This document shows, piece after piece, positions 1-8,031 of a stretch of 64,000 bases of DNA. The DNA lies in NCBI RefSeq assembly GCF_010548375.1, contig NZ_JAAGLY010000003.1:833078-897077 (forward strand), in the 5' to 3' direction. Origin of the DNA: Streptomyces sp. SID13726 (GTDB lineage: Bacteria > Actinomycetota > Actinomycetes > Streptomycetales > Streptomycetaceae). How positions within the stretch are numbered: position 1 is the stretch's first letter; the number at the start of each line of letters is the position of its first letter. Position numbers and translations under genes: made by a program. The notes below the pieces were generated by a model, which saw only the letters and a list, made by a program, of their open reading frames with translations, made no database searches and was not told the origin of the DNA.

Positions 1-1111
1 TGTCCTCGGTCCGCTCCCGTATACGGTGCGCCTCGTCGCAGATCAGCACGTCCAGAGCGACTTCGACAGGGCGGACGAAATCGCTGAAGTAGCCGAACCT
101 CTTCTTGAACTCCTTCTTCGTGTAGCCCACTTGCTCCTCGAGCGCTCCATTGAAGGCACGACTGCCGCTCGCGTACATCACGCTGCGGCCGGCCGCCTCG
201 AAGTCCGCCCTGAGTTGAAGGCCGACTGCGCTCTTCCCTGTTCCCGGACCTCCCGTCACGACGAATACCGCCCGTTCGTCGTTTCCCGTCCGGACAGGCC
301 CGCCCGGACGGCCGAGGACCTGGTCCGCCCGTTCCAGCACACTGGTAGCCACCTTCAGTTGCTGGCGACGCAGGGTGAACACGGTGTCCTCGCCCCGGGA
401 CATGATCATCGCGTCGAGGAGGGGTGTGTTGCGCAAATCCATCCGCAGCAGGAGTTGTTCCGCTTCCGAAGCCGCTCCGTCCTCCGCGAAGTGCTCACGC
501 AGGTCCGCCAGCATTCGGTCACGGCTGTCTTGGGTGTAGACCCGTTCGTAGGCCCCGGTCGGTGCCAAAGTGTCGAGCAGCGGCTTCACCGATTCGTCGG
601 TGGCGTTGTGCAGATAGGCGAAACCACCGCATTCGATGGTGACGCCCCGCAACGGTCCTTGATCCCCGGTGAACAGCTGATACGTGTTCCGAAGCTGGAG
701 CGCGGGATGCCGCTTGGGCTTCGCGATTCCCGGGACGTTCACCAGCTCCGCGGTGGCGGCCTCCACTCGGGTCACCGTGGACCATCGTTTCAGCTCGACG
801 AGTTGAAAGGACGGCAGGTGTGTCTCAGGATGCCGTCCCACCAGCACGGCGTCTATCAGGGGAGCCTCGCCCTTCTCCGGAGCGTCGACGGTGGCCGCGC
901 ACTCGACGATCATCTCGACGTTGCCCCGCTCCGCCGCAACCAGGTCTCTCGCCAGTTGGACCAGGCTCTCGGCCCACGCCTCGCGTTCCGACCGCGACAC
1001 GTCCCGTCCGCGGAAGTACCGATATCTGGCGGCGAGGTGAGGCACCATCCGGCGCCTCTCGTCAAGCGTGAGAAGGTCCTGCGCGGACAGCCTCAACAGA
1101 AGCATGGACAC
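1..1111 (-). CDS. DUF2075 family nuclease/helicase-like protein, copy 1 (partial, 3' end beyond left edge)
   Basis: Partial gene running off the left edge; about 370 residues are visible. The N-terminal part has an aspartate followed by QLVELKRW, the D...ExK pattern of a PD-(D/E)xK-like nuclease fold. The second part has a Walker A motif VTGGPGTGKS and a Walker B/DEAH box LDVLICDEAHRIRE, as in DUF2075 (schlafen group 3-like helicase) proteins. It aligns along its whole visible length with the intact paralogue just upstream (1297-3186), with clear but moderate similarity. I chose the GTG at 1111: it has GGGGG nine bases upstream and its N-terminus (MSMLLLRLSA) aligns with MSLLFRASAR of the paralogue; ATG at 1105 is the alternative. 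The cellular role is unknown. A nucleic-acid-processing or defence role is inference from the domain types. Confidence 0.85.
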   Translation of the reverse strand, partial: MSMLLLRLSAQDLLTLDERRRMVPHLAARYRYFRGRDVSRSEREAWAESLVQLARDLVAAERGNVEMIVECAATVDAPEKGEAPLIDAVLVGRHPETHLPSFQLVELKRWSTVTRVEAATAELVNVPGIAKPKRHPALQLRNTYQLFTGDQGPLRGVTIECGGFAYLHNATDESVKPLLDTLAPTGAYERVYTQDSRDRMLADLREHFAEDGAASEAEQLLLRMDLRNTPLLDAMIMSRGEDTVFTLRRQQLKVATSVLERADQVLGRPGGPVRTGNDERAVFVVTGGPGTGKSAVGLQLRADFEAAGRSVMYASGSRAFNGALEEQVGYTKKEFKKRFGYFSDFVRPVEVALDVLICDEAHRIRERTED

Positions 1112-1189
1112 GAAGTGGTTCCCCCAAGGCACGAGTGACTCGTGCGGGTGGGGGCGTGTCCTCTTGTGGGAAGCCCGTCGGGCCGCAAC
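1106..1189 (-). promoter_or_regulatory. structured 5' leader of DUF2075 copy 1
   Basis: Read on the minus strand this leader can fold into one long hairpin. 1106-1112 pairs with 1155-1161 (GGACACG/CGTGTCC), 1121-1125 with 1150-1154 (C5/G5), and 1129-1135 with 1139-1145 (GCACGAG/CTCGTGC). The hairpin sequesters the G-rich ribosome binding site and the GTG start. A second small hairpin, GCCCGACGGGC, lies at about 1174-1184. Blocks 1136-1155 and 1169-1189 are repeated identically upstream of the paralogue at 3205-3224 and 3255-3275. A TATGAT hexamer at 1201-1206 (minus) could be its -10 box. Confidence 0.6.
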
Positions 1190-1296
1190 CGGTATCGACG
1201 ATCATATGGAGTGAGGGCTGTTGCTCGGTCCGGGTCACCAGGAGCAGCGTGTTGTCGGAGAGGCCGGGTGGCCAGAAAGCCACGGTCCTATTTCTC

Positions 1297-3186
1297 TCAC
1301 GCGGACACGGGCACGCGCCGCATGCCCACGAGTTCCCTCAGCTTGCGCTGGGTCTCGGGATCGGTGGAGTACACGACCGTTCCGGTCATGCCTCGGGTCA
1401 GCAGCACCTTGTAGGTGTTGCGGATCAACCGGTCCACATCGGCGTCGGCGACCGACCGCTTGAAGACGGGGTCCTTGGACGCCGTGCGATCGGTGATCCA
1501 GCGGTCGCTCCGCCACACCAAGTCGGGGCCGATGACGACGCCGGACCAGTCGTACTCGAATCCCTGCGCCGTGTAGACACAACCGATCTGTCCGAAACCC
1601 GCCGGGTCCGTCGCCCAGAGCGCGGAGGGCGGAGCCCCCGACACCGCTCGATCGCCTCGTAGATTCCAGGGTCGGGCCCAATCACCGATCACGACGTCCG
1701 CCGGAAGCGGCTGCCCCGGTTTGGGCTCCGGAGACCACGGCCAGCAGTACCCGGCGGACATTCGGGCGCTGTAGCCCTGGGATCGCCGACCGTCCAGGAA
1801 GGACTCCATGTCCTCAGGGCTCTCGGCCAGCAGCAACCGCATACGGTCGTCCGGCTCCCACGTCACCGAACCGCCTGGTTCGAGCCCCAGCAACCGCACG
1901 ACCCAGCGCAGATACGCGTCGCTGCCTCCGCATCGGAACTGGCTGTCGAGCGGCACGACATGGCAGGTGAGGTCGCGGAGTGCCGCCGCCGCTCTGATGT
2001 CGGCGACGGTGCCCATCTCGCCGGGACGCACCACTTGGTGTTCGTCGAGCAGGAAGACCGGGACCCTGGCTACGTCGAGCAGTTCGTCGATCTGTGCTCT
2101 ACCGGTCCGCCGTGCCGCCGGCGTGTAGCGGTTGGCGGAGGTCTCGCGGATACGGTGCGCCTCGTCGCAGATCAGAACGTCGAGAGTGTTGTTCTCGGTC
2201 GCCATGAAGCTGTTGAAGTACTTGAAAAGGTCCTGCACTTCCCGCTTTCGGGTGCCTGCGACCTTGCGCATCGTCTTGGTGAAGGACTGCGATCCGGTCG
2301 CGTGCAGGGCCGGGACTCCCTGCCGGTAGAGCTCACCGAGCAGGGACAGTGCGATCACGCTCTTACCCGTGCCGGGACCGCCTGTGACGATCACGACCTC
2401 CTTTCGGTCGGCTCGCTTCGCCTTACGGACGGCATTGAGGACGATCCTGTAAGCGACCTGCTGCTCGTCGAGGAGCACGAACTGCTCTCGTTCACGCACT
2501 TCCTGGGCCGCGACGGCCATGAGCTGCTTCGACGGCGCGGTCCTGCCGGACAGCAGCACGTCAGCGGAGTCGGCTCCCGGATTCTCCTTGCTCAGCCGGG
2601 CTCGGAGGTACTTGATGAACTCACCCCGCCGGTCCCCCGTGAACAACTGTCCACGCCTGTCCGACTCGATCTCACGCAGCCCGCTCACCCCGAACTCGGT
2701 GGCGTTGTGCAGGAACGCCACGCCCTGGACCCGGTCCGGGTGCGCAGCGATGGCGCCGTTGAAGTTGACGAGATACTGGCAGTAGCGGCGCACCTGCTCG
2801 ATGGGGTTGAGGACCGGGTCGCCGTAGCGATCCAGACGGCACAGCAGCGGATCGTCCTCATCGGGGTAGGCCTGGCTCCACTGCTTCAGCTCCACGAGAA
2901 CGTATGACGGCTCCTTCGTGTCCGGGTGTGTCCCGGCGAGCACCACGTCGACCCGCTTGCTGTTCATCGGCAAGGAGTACTCGAGCATCACTTCCACGTC
3001 GCCGAGGCCGGCGTCGTTGAGTGCGGCGGCCAGGACGGGGATGCTCTGCTCCCAGGAACGTATCTCCGACGGTCCGGGCCGGTAGCCATGCACGTGGACG
3101 AAGCGATCCGTGAGCCGGTGGAACAGCGACGTGTCTAGCGCCATGACGGCGACCGTCCGGGCGGACGCGCGGAACAGCAAGGACAT
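1297..3186 (-). CDS. DUF2075 family nuclease/helicase-like protein, copy 2
   Basis: A 629-residue protein with two parts. Residues about 78-103 hold a D80...E99-x-K101 pattern (RVDVVLAG, then YVLVELKQW), typical of PD-(D/E)xK-like nucleases. A superfamily 1-like ATPase/helicase core follows: Walker A VTGGPGTGKSVIAL near 268-280, DEAH box LDVLICDEAHRI near 335-346, then TAQGFEYDWSGVV and a late LLTRGMTGTVV motif near the C-terminus. This layout is that of DUF2075 proteins, whose biochemical role is not established. The ATG at 3186 is supported by GGGAG just upstream and by alignment with the paralogue downstream. The two are tandem and co-oriented, but each has its own leader, so they are probably separately controlled. 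Role in DNA repair or phage defence is inference. Confidence 0.9.
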   Translation of the reverse strand: MSLLFRASARTVAVMALDTSLFHRLTDRFVHVHGYRPGPSEIRSWEQSIPVLAAALNDAGLGDVEVMLEYSLPMNSKRVDVVLAGTHPDTKEPSYVLVELKQWSQAYPDEDDPLLCRLDRYGDPVLNPIEQVRRYCQYLVNFNGAIAAHPDRVQGVAFLHNATEFGVSGLREIESDRRGQLFTGDRRGEFIKYLRARLSKENPGADSADVLLSGRTAPSKQLMAVAAQEVREREQFVLLDEQQVAYRIVLNAVRKAKRADRKEVVIVTGGPGTGKSVIALSLLGELYRQGVPALHATGSQSFTKTMRKVAGTRKREVQDLFKYFNSFMATENNTLDVLICDEAHRIRETSANRYTPAARRTGRAQIDELLDVARVPVFLLDEHQVVRPGEMGTVADIRAAAALRDLTCHVVPLDSQFRCGGSDAYLRWVVRLLGLEPGGSVTWEPDDRMRLLLAESPEDMESFLDGRRSQGYSARMSAGYCWPWSPEPKPGQPLPADVVIGDWARPWNLRGDRAVSGAPPSALWATDPAGFGQIGCVYTAQGFEYDWSGVVIGPDLVWRSDRWITDRTASKDPVFKRSVADADVDRLIRNTYKVLLTRGMTGTVVYSTDPETQRKLRELVGMRRVPVSA

Positions 3187-3275
3187 CTCCCAGGCAGCAC
3201 GAAATGACTCGTGCGGGTGGGGGCATGTCCTTCAGGACTCCACCTGGGTGGAGCGGAAGCCCGTCGGGCCGCAAC
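3181..3275 (-). promoter_or_regulatory. structured 5' leader of DUF2075 copy 2
   Basis: Counterpart of the leader at 1106-1189. GGACAT at 3181-3186, which includes the start codon, pairs with ATGTCC at 3225-3230. Relative to copy 1 the C-G pair has become T-A, a compensatory change. GCACGA (3197-3202) pairs with TCGTGC (3209-3214), and the C5/G5 stem is kept with one mismatch. GTCC-TTCA-GGAC at 3227-3238 is an alternative hairpin that would compete with start-codon pairing. CTCCAC/GTGGAG at 3238-3253 is an extra hairpin absent from copy 1. Confidence 0.6.
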
Positions 3276-3369
3276 AGCGAGGTGATCAAGCGTACCGGGA
3301 GCCTGCTTCGACGAGGCTCGCAGCGCGGAGCAGGCGGGGCCGGATGGTCCGGCCGCCCGGCTCCTCGTC

Positions 3370-4305
3370 CCCGGCCGGCCGCGGCGAAGCCGATGAAGAG
3401 CCGAAGATGCCGCCGTAGAGCCAGGTCGTCAACCAGGTGTGCTGTGCGACGGAAGATCACCCGCTGTCGAGAGAAGGACGTCGGACCGACCTCAGGTGGT
3501 TCTGGCCGAACCAGGACAGTGCCGCCAAGGCGAGCACGATCGGGACCCAGACGAAGGCGGCGTTCTGGAGGTACACCGTCTCATCGGTCCGCGTGTCCGC
3601 CCGGCCGGAGCCGATCGCGATCACCGACATGGTGATGACGCCAGGGGTCAGGAGCTGGACCGCCGAGACGCCCAGGTTGCCGAGGGCGCCGTTGACACCC
3701 GTAGCGTTGCCCTTCTCGCGCTTGGGGAAGCTGCTGTTGGCGAGGGACGAGGGGAAGTTCGCGCCGCCGATGCCGCACAGAGCCGCGATCGTGGCCATGG
3801 TGGTGAAGGACGTGGACGGGTCCTGGATCGCGAGGCCGAGCCAGATCAGCGGAACGACGAGGACGGCCGTCGACAGTGCCGTGAAGGCGCGCCGACCGAT
3901 CCGCGGGCCGAGGAACGTGTAGATCATCCGGGACGTGCCGTCGGTCAGGCCCGGGGTCGCGGTCAGCCAGAACAGCTGCGAGGTGGTGAAGGCGAAGCCG
4001 ACGTCCGCGAGGTCGGTCGCGGTGACGCTCCACACCTGCCATACGACAAAGGCGACCACGAGAGCCAGTACAGCGATCCGGAGACTGCGCCGGGCAACCC
4101 GTCTGCCGACCGCGTTCCAGAAGAACTCGTTCTCCGGCTCCCAGTCGGTGATCTCCCGGCCGGGGTGGTACTGGGCGAGGTCGTAGGACCTCCCGGCGAC
4201 CTCGGTCGGCGCAGTCCTATAGAGAAACGCCAGGCTAGGGTCGTAAGGCGGCAACACACGCCGCCCTACGACCCTGCGGCCACGGGACCTCGTCCCCACC
4301 GTCAC
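3370..4305 (-). pseudogene. narK: narK-type nitrate/nitrite MFS transporter, frameshifted and truncated
   Basis: The open frame 4305-3457 encodes 282 residues of a NarK/NNP-family transporter. It has an N-terminal DWEPENEFFWNAVGRR segment, about six membrane helices and the nitrate-signature region FPKREKGNATGVNGALGNLG. Family members have about 12 helices and 400-460 residues. The frame stops after SLDSG, but family sequence resumes in other frames. FSRQRVIFRR follows a one-base slip near 3480, HTWLTTWLYGGIFGS is in a third frame (about 3395-3440), and FIGFAAA returns to the earlier one (about 3370-3390). At least three frameshifts therefore separate recognisable pieces, and the second half of the transporter is missing. 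No nitrate reductase genes lie nearby. The start position is uncertain. Confidence 0.8.
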
Positions 4306-4309
4306 CGGA

Positions 4310-4361
4310 CCGACGTCATCAGTCCGACGTCATCAGTCCGGCATCATCACACCGACGTCAC
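4310..4361. repeat. 14-bp tandem repeat (3-4 units)
   Basis: CCGACGTCATCAGT occurs twice perfectly (4310-4323, 4324-4337), followed by two diverged units (4338-4351, 4352-4361 partial). The array covers the end of the EF-G-like gene, including its stop codon, and the intergenic space to the narK relic. Confidence 0.8.
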
Positions 4362-6380
4362 CGCCGGCGCCGCCGCATACCCCGTCGGCCGGGCCGTGAA
4401 CGTCCCGCGGCCCTGTGTCCGGCTCCTCAACCGCGTCGCGTAGCCGAAGAGTTCGGCCAGGGGCACCGTCGCCGTCACGACGGCCGCGCCGCCCCGCGTG
4501 ACCGACCCGGAGACCCGGCCGCGGCGGGCGGCGAGATCGCCGAGCACCGCGCCGACGGCGTCGTCGGGCACGGTGACCGTGACCTCGACGACCGGTTCCA
4601 GGAGGACCATCGCGCAGGCGCGCAACGCCTCCCGGAGGCCGAGCCGGCCCGCCGTGCGGAAGGCGGTGTCCGAGGAGTCCTTCACATGGGTCGCCCCGTC
4701 GGTGAGGGTGACGCGCAGCCCGGTCACCGGGTGCCCGCCCAGCGGACCCTCGGCCAGCGCGTCCCGGCAGCCGGCCTCGACCGCGCGGACGTACTCCTGC
4801 GGAACCCGCCCGCCGACGACCGCCGAGCGGAACTCGAAGCCCTCCTCGGCCGGTTCGACGTCGAGCACGACATGCGCGAACTGCCCTGCCCCGCCATCCT
4901 GTTTGACGTGCCGGAAGACCAGACCGGACACTCCGAGCCCGACGGTCTCCCGGTAACTCACCCTCGGTCGGCCCACGTTGAGCGCCAGCCCGTACTCTCG
5001 CCGCACCTTCTCCACCGCGACCTCCAGATGCAGTTCGCCCATGCCCGAGAGCAGGGTCTGGCCGGTCTCGGCGTCGGTGTGGACGACGAGCGACGGGTCC
5101 TCCTCGGCCAGCCGGGCGAGCGCCGAGGCCAGCCGGTCGGTGTCGGTGGACCGGCCCGCCTCGACCGCGACGGACACCACCGGCTCGGCCACGCCGGGCG
5201 GTTCGAGCACGAGCGGGGCGTCCGGCGCGCACAGGGTCGAGCCCGCGCGGGCCGACTTCAGCCCTACGACGGCGACGATGTCCCCGGCGACCGCGCGCTC
5301 CAACCGGTCGTGCCGGTCGGCCTGTACACGCAGGATCCGCCCGATGCGCTCGGTGCGGTGCGCGCCCGCGTCCCACACGGCGTCTCCTTTCTCGATCGTT
5401 CCCGAGTACACGCGTACGTACGTGAGCCGTCCCGTCGGGGTGGCGTTCACCTTGAACGCCAGTGCCGCGAAAGGCGCTTGCGGGTCGCAGGGCCGCTCCT
5501 CGCCCTGGTCACCGCGTACGGCGGGCACGTCCAACGGCGACGGCAGATACGCCAGCACCGCGTCCAGCAGCGGCTCGATCCCGCGGTTGCGGTAGGCCGA
5601 GCCGCACAGGACGACCACGCCGTCGCCACTGTGCGTGAGGTCGCGCAGGGCGGCGGTCAGGGTGTCGGCGGAGAGGGTCTCCCGGTCGCAGAACTCCTCC
5701 AGCGCGGCCGGGTGCCGTTCGGCGACGGCCTCCTCCAGGAGCCGGCGCCGCCTGAGCGCCTCCTCTCGCAGAGCGGCGGGCACCGGGGCGTCCGCCGCCC
5801 TCTCGCCGGAGTCCGTCCAGGTCAGCGCCCGCATCCGGATCAGGTCGACGACGCCGGTGAAGCCGTCCTCGCTGCCGATGGGCAACTGCACGACCAGCGG
5901 CGCCGGATGGAGCCGCCGCCGGATCGACTCGACGGCGGTGTCCAGGTCGGCGCCCGCGCGGTCCAGCTTGTTGACGAACGCGATCCTGGGCACGCCGTGC
6001 CGGTCGGCCTGCCGCCACACCGACTCGCTCTGCGGCTCCACGCCCGCCACCGCGTCGAACACGGCGACCGCCCCGTCGAGCACCCGCAGCGCGCGCTCCA
6101 CCTCGTCGGCGAAGTCGACGTGCCCGGGGGTGTCGATCAGGTTGACGCGGTGCCCGGCCCACGCGCAGCTGACGGCCGCCGCGAAGATGGTGATCCCGCG
6201 GTCCCGCTCCTGCGGGTCGAAGTCGGTGACGGTCGTGCCGTCGTGGACCTCGCCGCGCTTGTGCGTGGTCCCGGTGGCGAACAGGATCCGCTCGGTGACG
6301 GTGGTCTTGCCCGCGTCGACGTGGGCGAGGATGCCGAGGTTGCGGACGACGGCGAGCGGTTCGAGGTGGCTGGTGCGCAC
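4347..6380 (-). CDS. elongation factor G paralogue (EF-G-like GTPase)
   Basis: A 677-residue translational GTPase of EF-G type. G1 is [17 protein letters not shown], the switch region holds RGITIF, G3 is DTPGHVDF, G4 is NKLDRAGAD, and [17 protein letters not shown] follows. The EF-G domain II and domains III-V ([21 protein letters not shown]) are all present. It is full length compared with the usual 690-710. It stands alone, without rpsL, rpsG or tuf, so it is not the housekeeping fusA of the str operon but the second EF-G seen in streptomycetes. Such paralogues can serve in recycling or in tolerance of ribosome-targeting drugs; which applies here is not shown. A leader ORF with its own ribosome binding site lies 98 nt upstream, suggesting attenuation control. 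Confidence 0.92.
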   Translation of the reverse strand: MRTSHLEPLAVVRNLGILAHVDAGKTTVTERILFATGTTHKRGEVHDGTTVTDFDPQERDRGITIFAAAVSCAWAGHRVNLIDTPGHVDFADEVERALRVLDGAVAVFDAVAGVEPQSESVWRQADRHGVPRIAFVNKLDRAGADLDTAVESIRRRLHPAPLVVQLPIGSEDGFTGVVDLIRMRALTWTDSGERAADAPVPAALREEALRRRRLLEEAVAERHPAALEEFCDRETLSADTLTAALRDLTHSGDGVVVLCGSAYRNRGIEPLLDAVLAYLPSPLDVPAVRGDQGEERPCDPQAPFAALAFKVNATPTGRLTYVRVYSGTIEKGDAVWDAGAHRTERIGRILRVQADRHDRLERAVAGDIVAVVGLKSARAGSTLCAPDAPLVLEPPGVAEPVVSVAVEAGRSTDTDRLASALARLAEEDPSLVVHTDAETGQTLLSGMGELHLEVAVEKVRREYGLALNVGRPRVSYRETVGLGVSGLVFRHVKQDGGAGQFAHVVLDVEPAEEGFEFRSAVVGGRVPQEYVRAVEAGCRDALAEGPLGGHPVTGLRVTLTDGATHVKDSSDTAFRTAGRLGLREALRACAMVLLEPVVEVTVTVPDDAVGAVLGDLAARRGRVSGSVTRGGAAVVTATVPLAELFGYATRLRSRTQGRGTFTARPTGYAAAPAVTSV

Positions 6381-6478
6381 GGCCCATGGCCTTTCGGTGC
6401 TGTGGTGACAGGGCTGCGCGATGTCCCGTACGACATGACGGCACGTCAGAAGTGCGTGCTACGGCGGTACTCGGCCGC

Positions 6479-6595
6479 TCAGACAGTCGTGACGGGCATC
6501 CGGTGCCGGCCGCGCAGCGGGCACCGGACGTCCGAGGACACGAGGATCACGTCGTACGACGTCCGGGGAACGGCGACAACTGTGCGCACGCACAT
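6479..6595 (-). CDS. putative 38-residue leader peptide upstream of the EF-G paralogue
   Basis: A short ORF of 38 codons (MCVRTVVAVPRTSYDV..., six arginines) starting at ATG 6595 with GAGGGGAG about eight bases upstream, a stronger site than many real genes here. It ends 98 nt before the EF-G start. Its 3' half contains a GGTGCC/GGCACC inverted repeat, and the gap to EF-G contains GCAC/GTGC and ATGTC/GACAT pairs, so ribosome stalling could change downstream folding. Leader ORFs before ribosome-protection and drug-resistance genes are well known in actinobacteria; that this is one is inference. Confidence 0.5.
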   Translation of the reverse strand: MCVRTVVAVPRTSYDVILVSSDVRCPLRGRHRMPVTTV

Positions 6596-6686
6596 GGCCG
6601 TACTCCCCTCACTCGTCGTCCTGGTCCTGGCACGCGCCGCCCGATGCTGTGGGCGGGCGCCGCGTGGTGAGTGTAGGGAAACGGAA

Positions 6687-6724
6687 CAGGGCGGGGCACG
6701 GGATTTTTTCCGTGCCCCGCCCTG
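6687..6724 (-). terminator. strong hairpin terminator of the serine hydrolase gene
   Basis: Perfect 15-bp arms (6687-6701 and 6710-6724) flank an 8-base loop GATTTTTT. It lies 20 bp downstream of the hydrolase stop codon on the minus strand and separates it from the EF-G leader transcript. Confidence 0.85.
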
Positions 6725-6744
6725 CGGCGGGTGCCGAGTCGGCG

Positions 6745-7845
6745 CTAGAGGCCCTGGAGCCCGTCGTAGGCGGACATCACGAGGTCCAACCCCCGGGTGT
6801 CCTGGCCGGGTTCGCGCATCTGGTTGGTCGCGTACGCCACCACCATGCGGGCGTCGGGTTCGATCATGACGAGGGAGCCGCCCCAGCCGCCCCACCCGAA
6901 GGTGGTGCCGAAGAGGCCGAAGCCCAGGCCGTAGCGCTGTGCCATGCCGATCACGCGGTCCTCGCCGCTGAACTGCTCCTCGCGCGCCCGCTCGGCGCCC
7001 GCCGCCGACAGCAGCCGTACGCCCCGGACGGTCCCTCCGCAGGCGAGCGCGGACTGGACGAGGGCGATCGAACGGGCGTTGCCGAACCCACTGGCCGCCG
7101 GTATCTGGGCACGCCGCCAGGCCACGCTGTTGCCGTCCCTGACGTGGAACGCGGTGCCGGTGGAGGGGGTGGATTCGGCGCCGGGGGCGCTCGCGGTGTA
7201 CTCCTCGTCCCGGCCGGGCGGCGGGACCGTACGGGCGACGCGGTGGTCGTGCTCGGCGGCGAGCCCGATGTGGAAGTCGGCGCCGAGCGGACCGGTCACC
7301 TCCTGGGCGAGGAACTCGCCGACCGTGCGGCCGGTGATCCTGCACAGCACCTCGCCGACGAGGAATCCCTGGGTGAGCGAGTGGTAGCCGGCCGCGGTCC
7401 CGGGTTCCCAGAGCGGTGCCTGGGCGGCGAGCCGCGCGGTGGCGGCCGGCCAGTCGTAGAGCTCCTCGACCGGCCCCTCCCAGTGCGGCAGGCCCGCGGT
7501 GTGCGACAGCACGTGCCGTACGAGCACCTTCTCCTTGCCCGCCGCGGCGAACTCCGGCCAGTAGCGGGCGACCGGGGCGTCGAGGTCGAGTTCGCCGCGG
7601 TCGGCCAGGATCAGCGCGCACAGCGCGGTCATCGTCTTGGTCGTGGAGAAGACGTTGGTGAGCGTGTCCCGCTCCCACGGCTCGCCCCGCTCGACGTCGG
7701 CGAGACCGCCCCAGACGTCCACCACCGGTTCGCCGTCCACGAAGACGGCCACGGAGGCCCCCACGTCCCCGGCGTCCAGCAGCGCCGCCAGCGTGGTGGG
7801 GACCGCGGAGAACAGTTCGTCGTACGAGCCCTGAATGTCGGCCAT
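6745..7845 (-). CDS. serine hydrolase of the beta-lactamase / family VIII esterase class
   Basis: A 366-residue protein of the class C beta-lactamase-like family (EstB-type esterases, D-aminopeptidases). The catalytic S-x-x-K is STTK within NVFSTTKTMTALCALIL. The tyrosine motif is YHSLTQGFLVGEVL (Y-x-S/N), and HVLSHTAGLP is the usual following block. There is no signal peptide, so it is probably cytoplasmic. It is transcribed alone: a strong terminator follows and the upstream neighbour is divergent. The natural substrate cannot be told from sequence; an esterase or peptidase role is more likely than antibiotic hydrolysis. Confidence 0.9.
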   Translation of the reverse strand: MADIQGSYDELFSAVPTTLAALLDAGDVGASVAVFVDGEPVVDVWGGLADVERGEPWERDTLTNVFSTTKTMTALCALILADRGELDLDAPVARYWPEFAAAGKEKVLVRHVLSHTAGLPHWEGPVEELYDWPAATARLAAQAPLWEPGTAAGYHSLTQGFLVGEVLCRITGRTVGEFLAQEVTGPLGADFHIGLAAEHDHRVARTVPPPGRDEEYTASAPGAESTPSTGTAFHVRDGNSVAWRRAQIPAASGFGNARSIALVQSALACGGTVRGVRLLSAAGAERAREEQFSGEDRVIGMAQRYGLGFGLFGTTFGWGGWGGSLVMIEPDARMVVAYATNQMREPGQDTRGLDLVMSAYDGLQGL

Positions 7846-7954
7846 GCCGGGTATTCAGCCCGCGCCGGACGGGTGGAGTCAAACCGATTTCGCCCCCGGG
7901 CGCTTCCGTTCGCCACGGCCGACTGCCGGCGGGAAGTCGAACGCGTCCCGACGG

Positions 7955-8005
7955 TTGCTTCCGGTCACACCCGAGCGTATAAATAAGCAACTTTCTTTCT
8001 TACAG
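7955..8005 (+). promoter_or_regulatory. promoter and candidate operator of the ROK sugar operon
   Basis: A TTGCTT box (7955-7960), a 17-bp spacer and TATAAA (7978-7983) form a good sigma70-type promoter. It is followed directly by an AT-rich pyrimidine run CTTTCTTTCTTAC (7991-8003) that stands out in this GC-rich DNA and may be the ROK regulator's operator. Confidence 0.5.
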
Positions 8006-8031
8006 GCTCCCGATGGCGAGATGAGGGCCCC

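Noticed and set aside
3238..3253. CTCCAC/GTGGAG hairpin as a terminator
   Set aside because: It lies inside the leader of the downstream gene on the minus strand, lacks a T-run and fits better as part of the leader structure.
4686..6869. 727-residue plus-strand open frame across the EF-G gene
   Set aside because: It is the antisense shadow of a gene with all EF-G motifs; long shadow frames are expected at this GC content and its translation is arginine/glycine-rich with no family.
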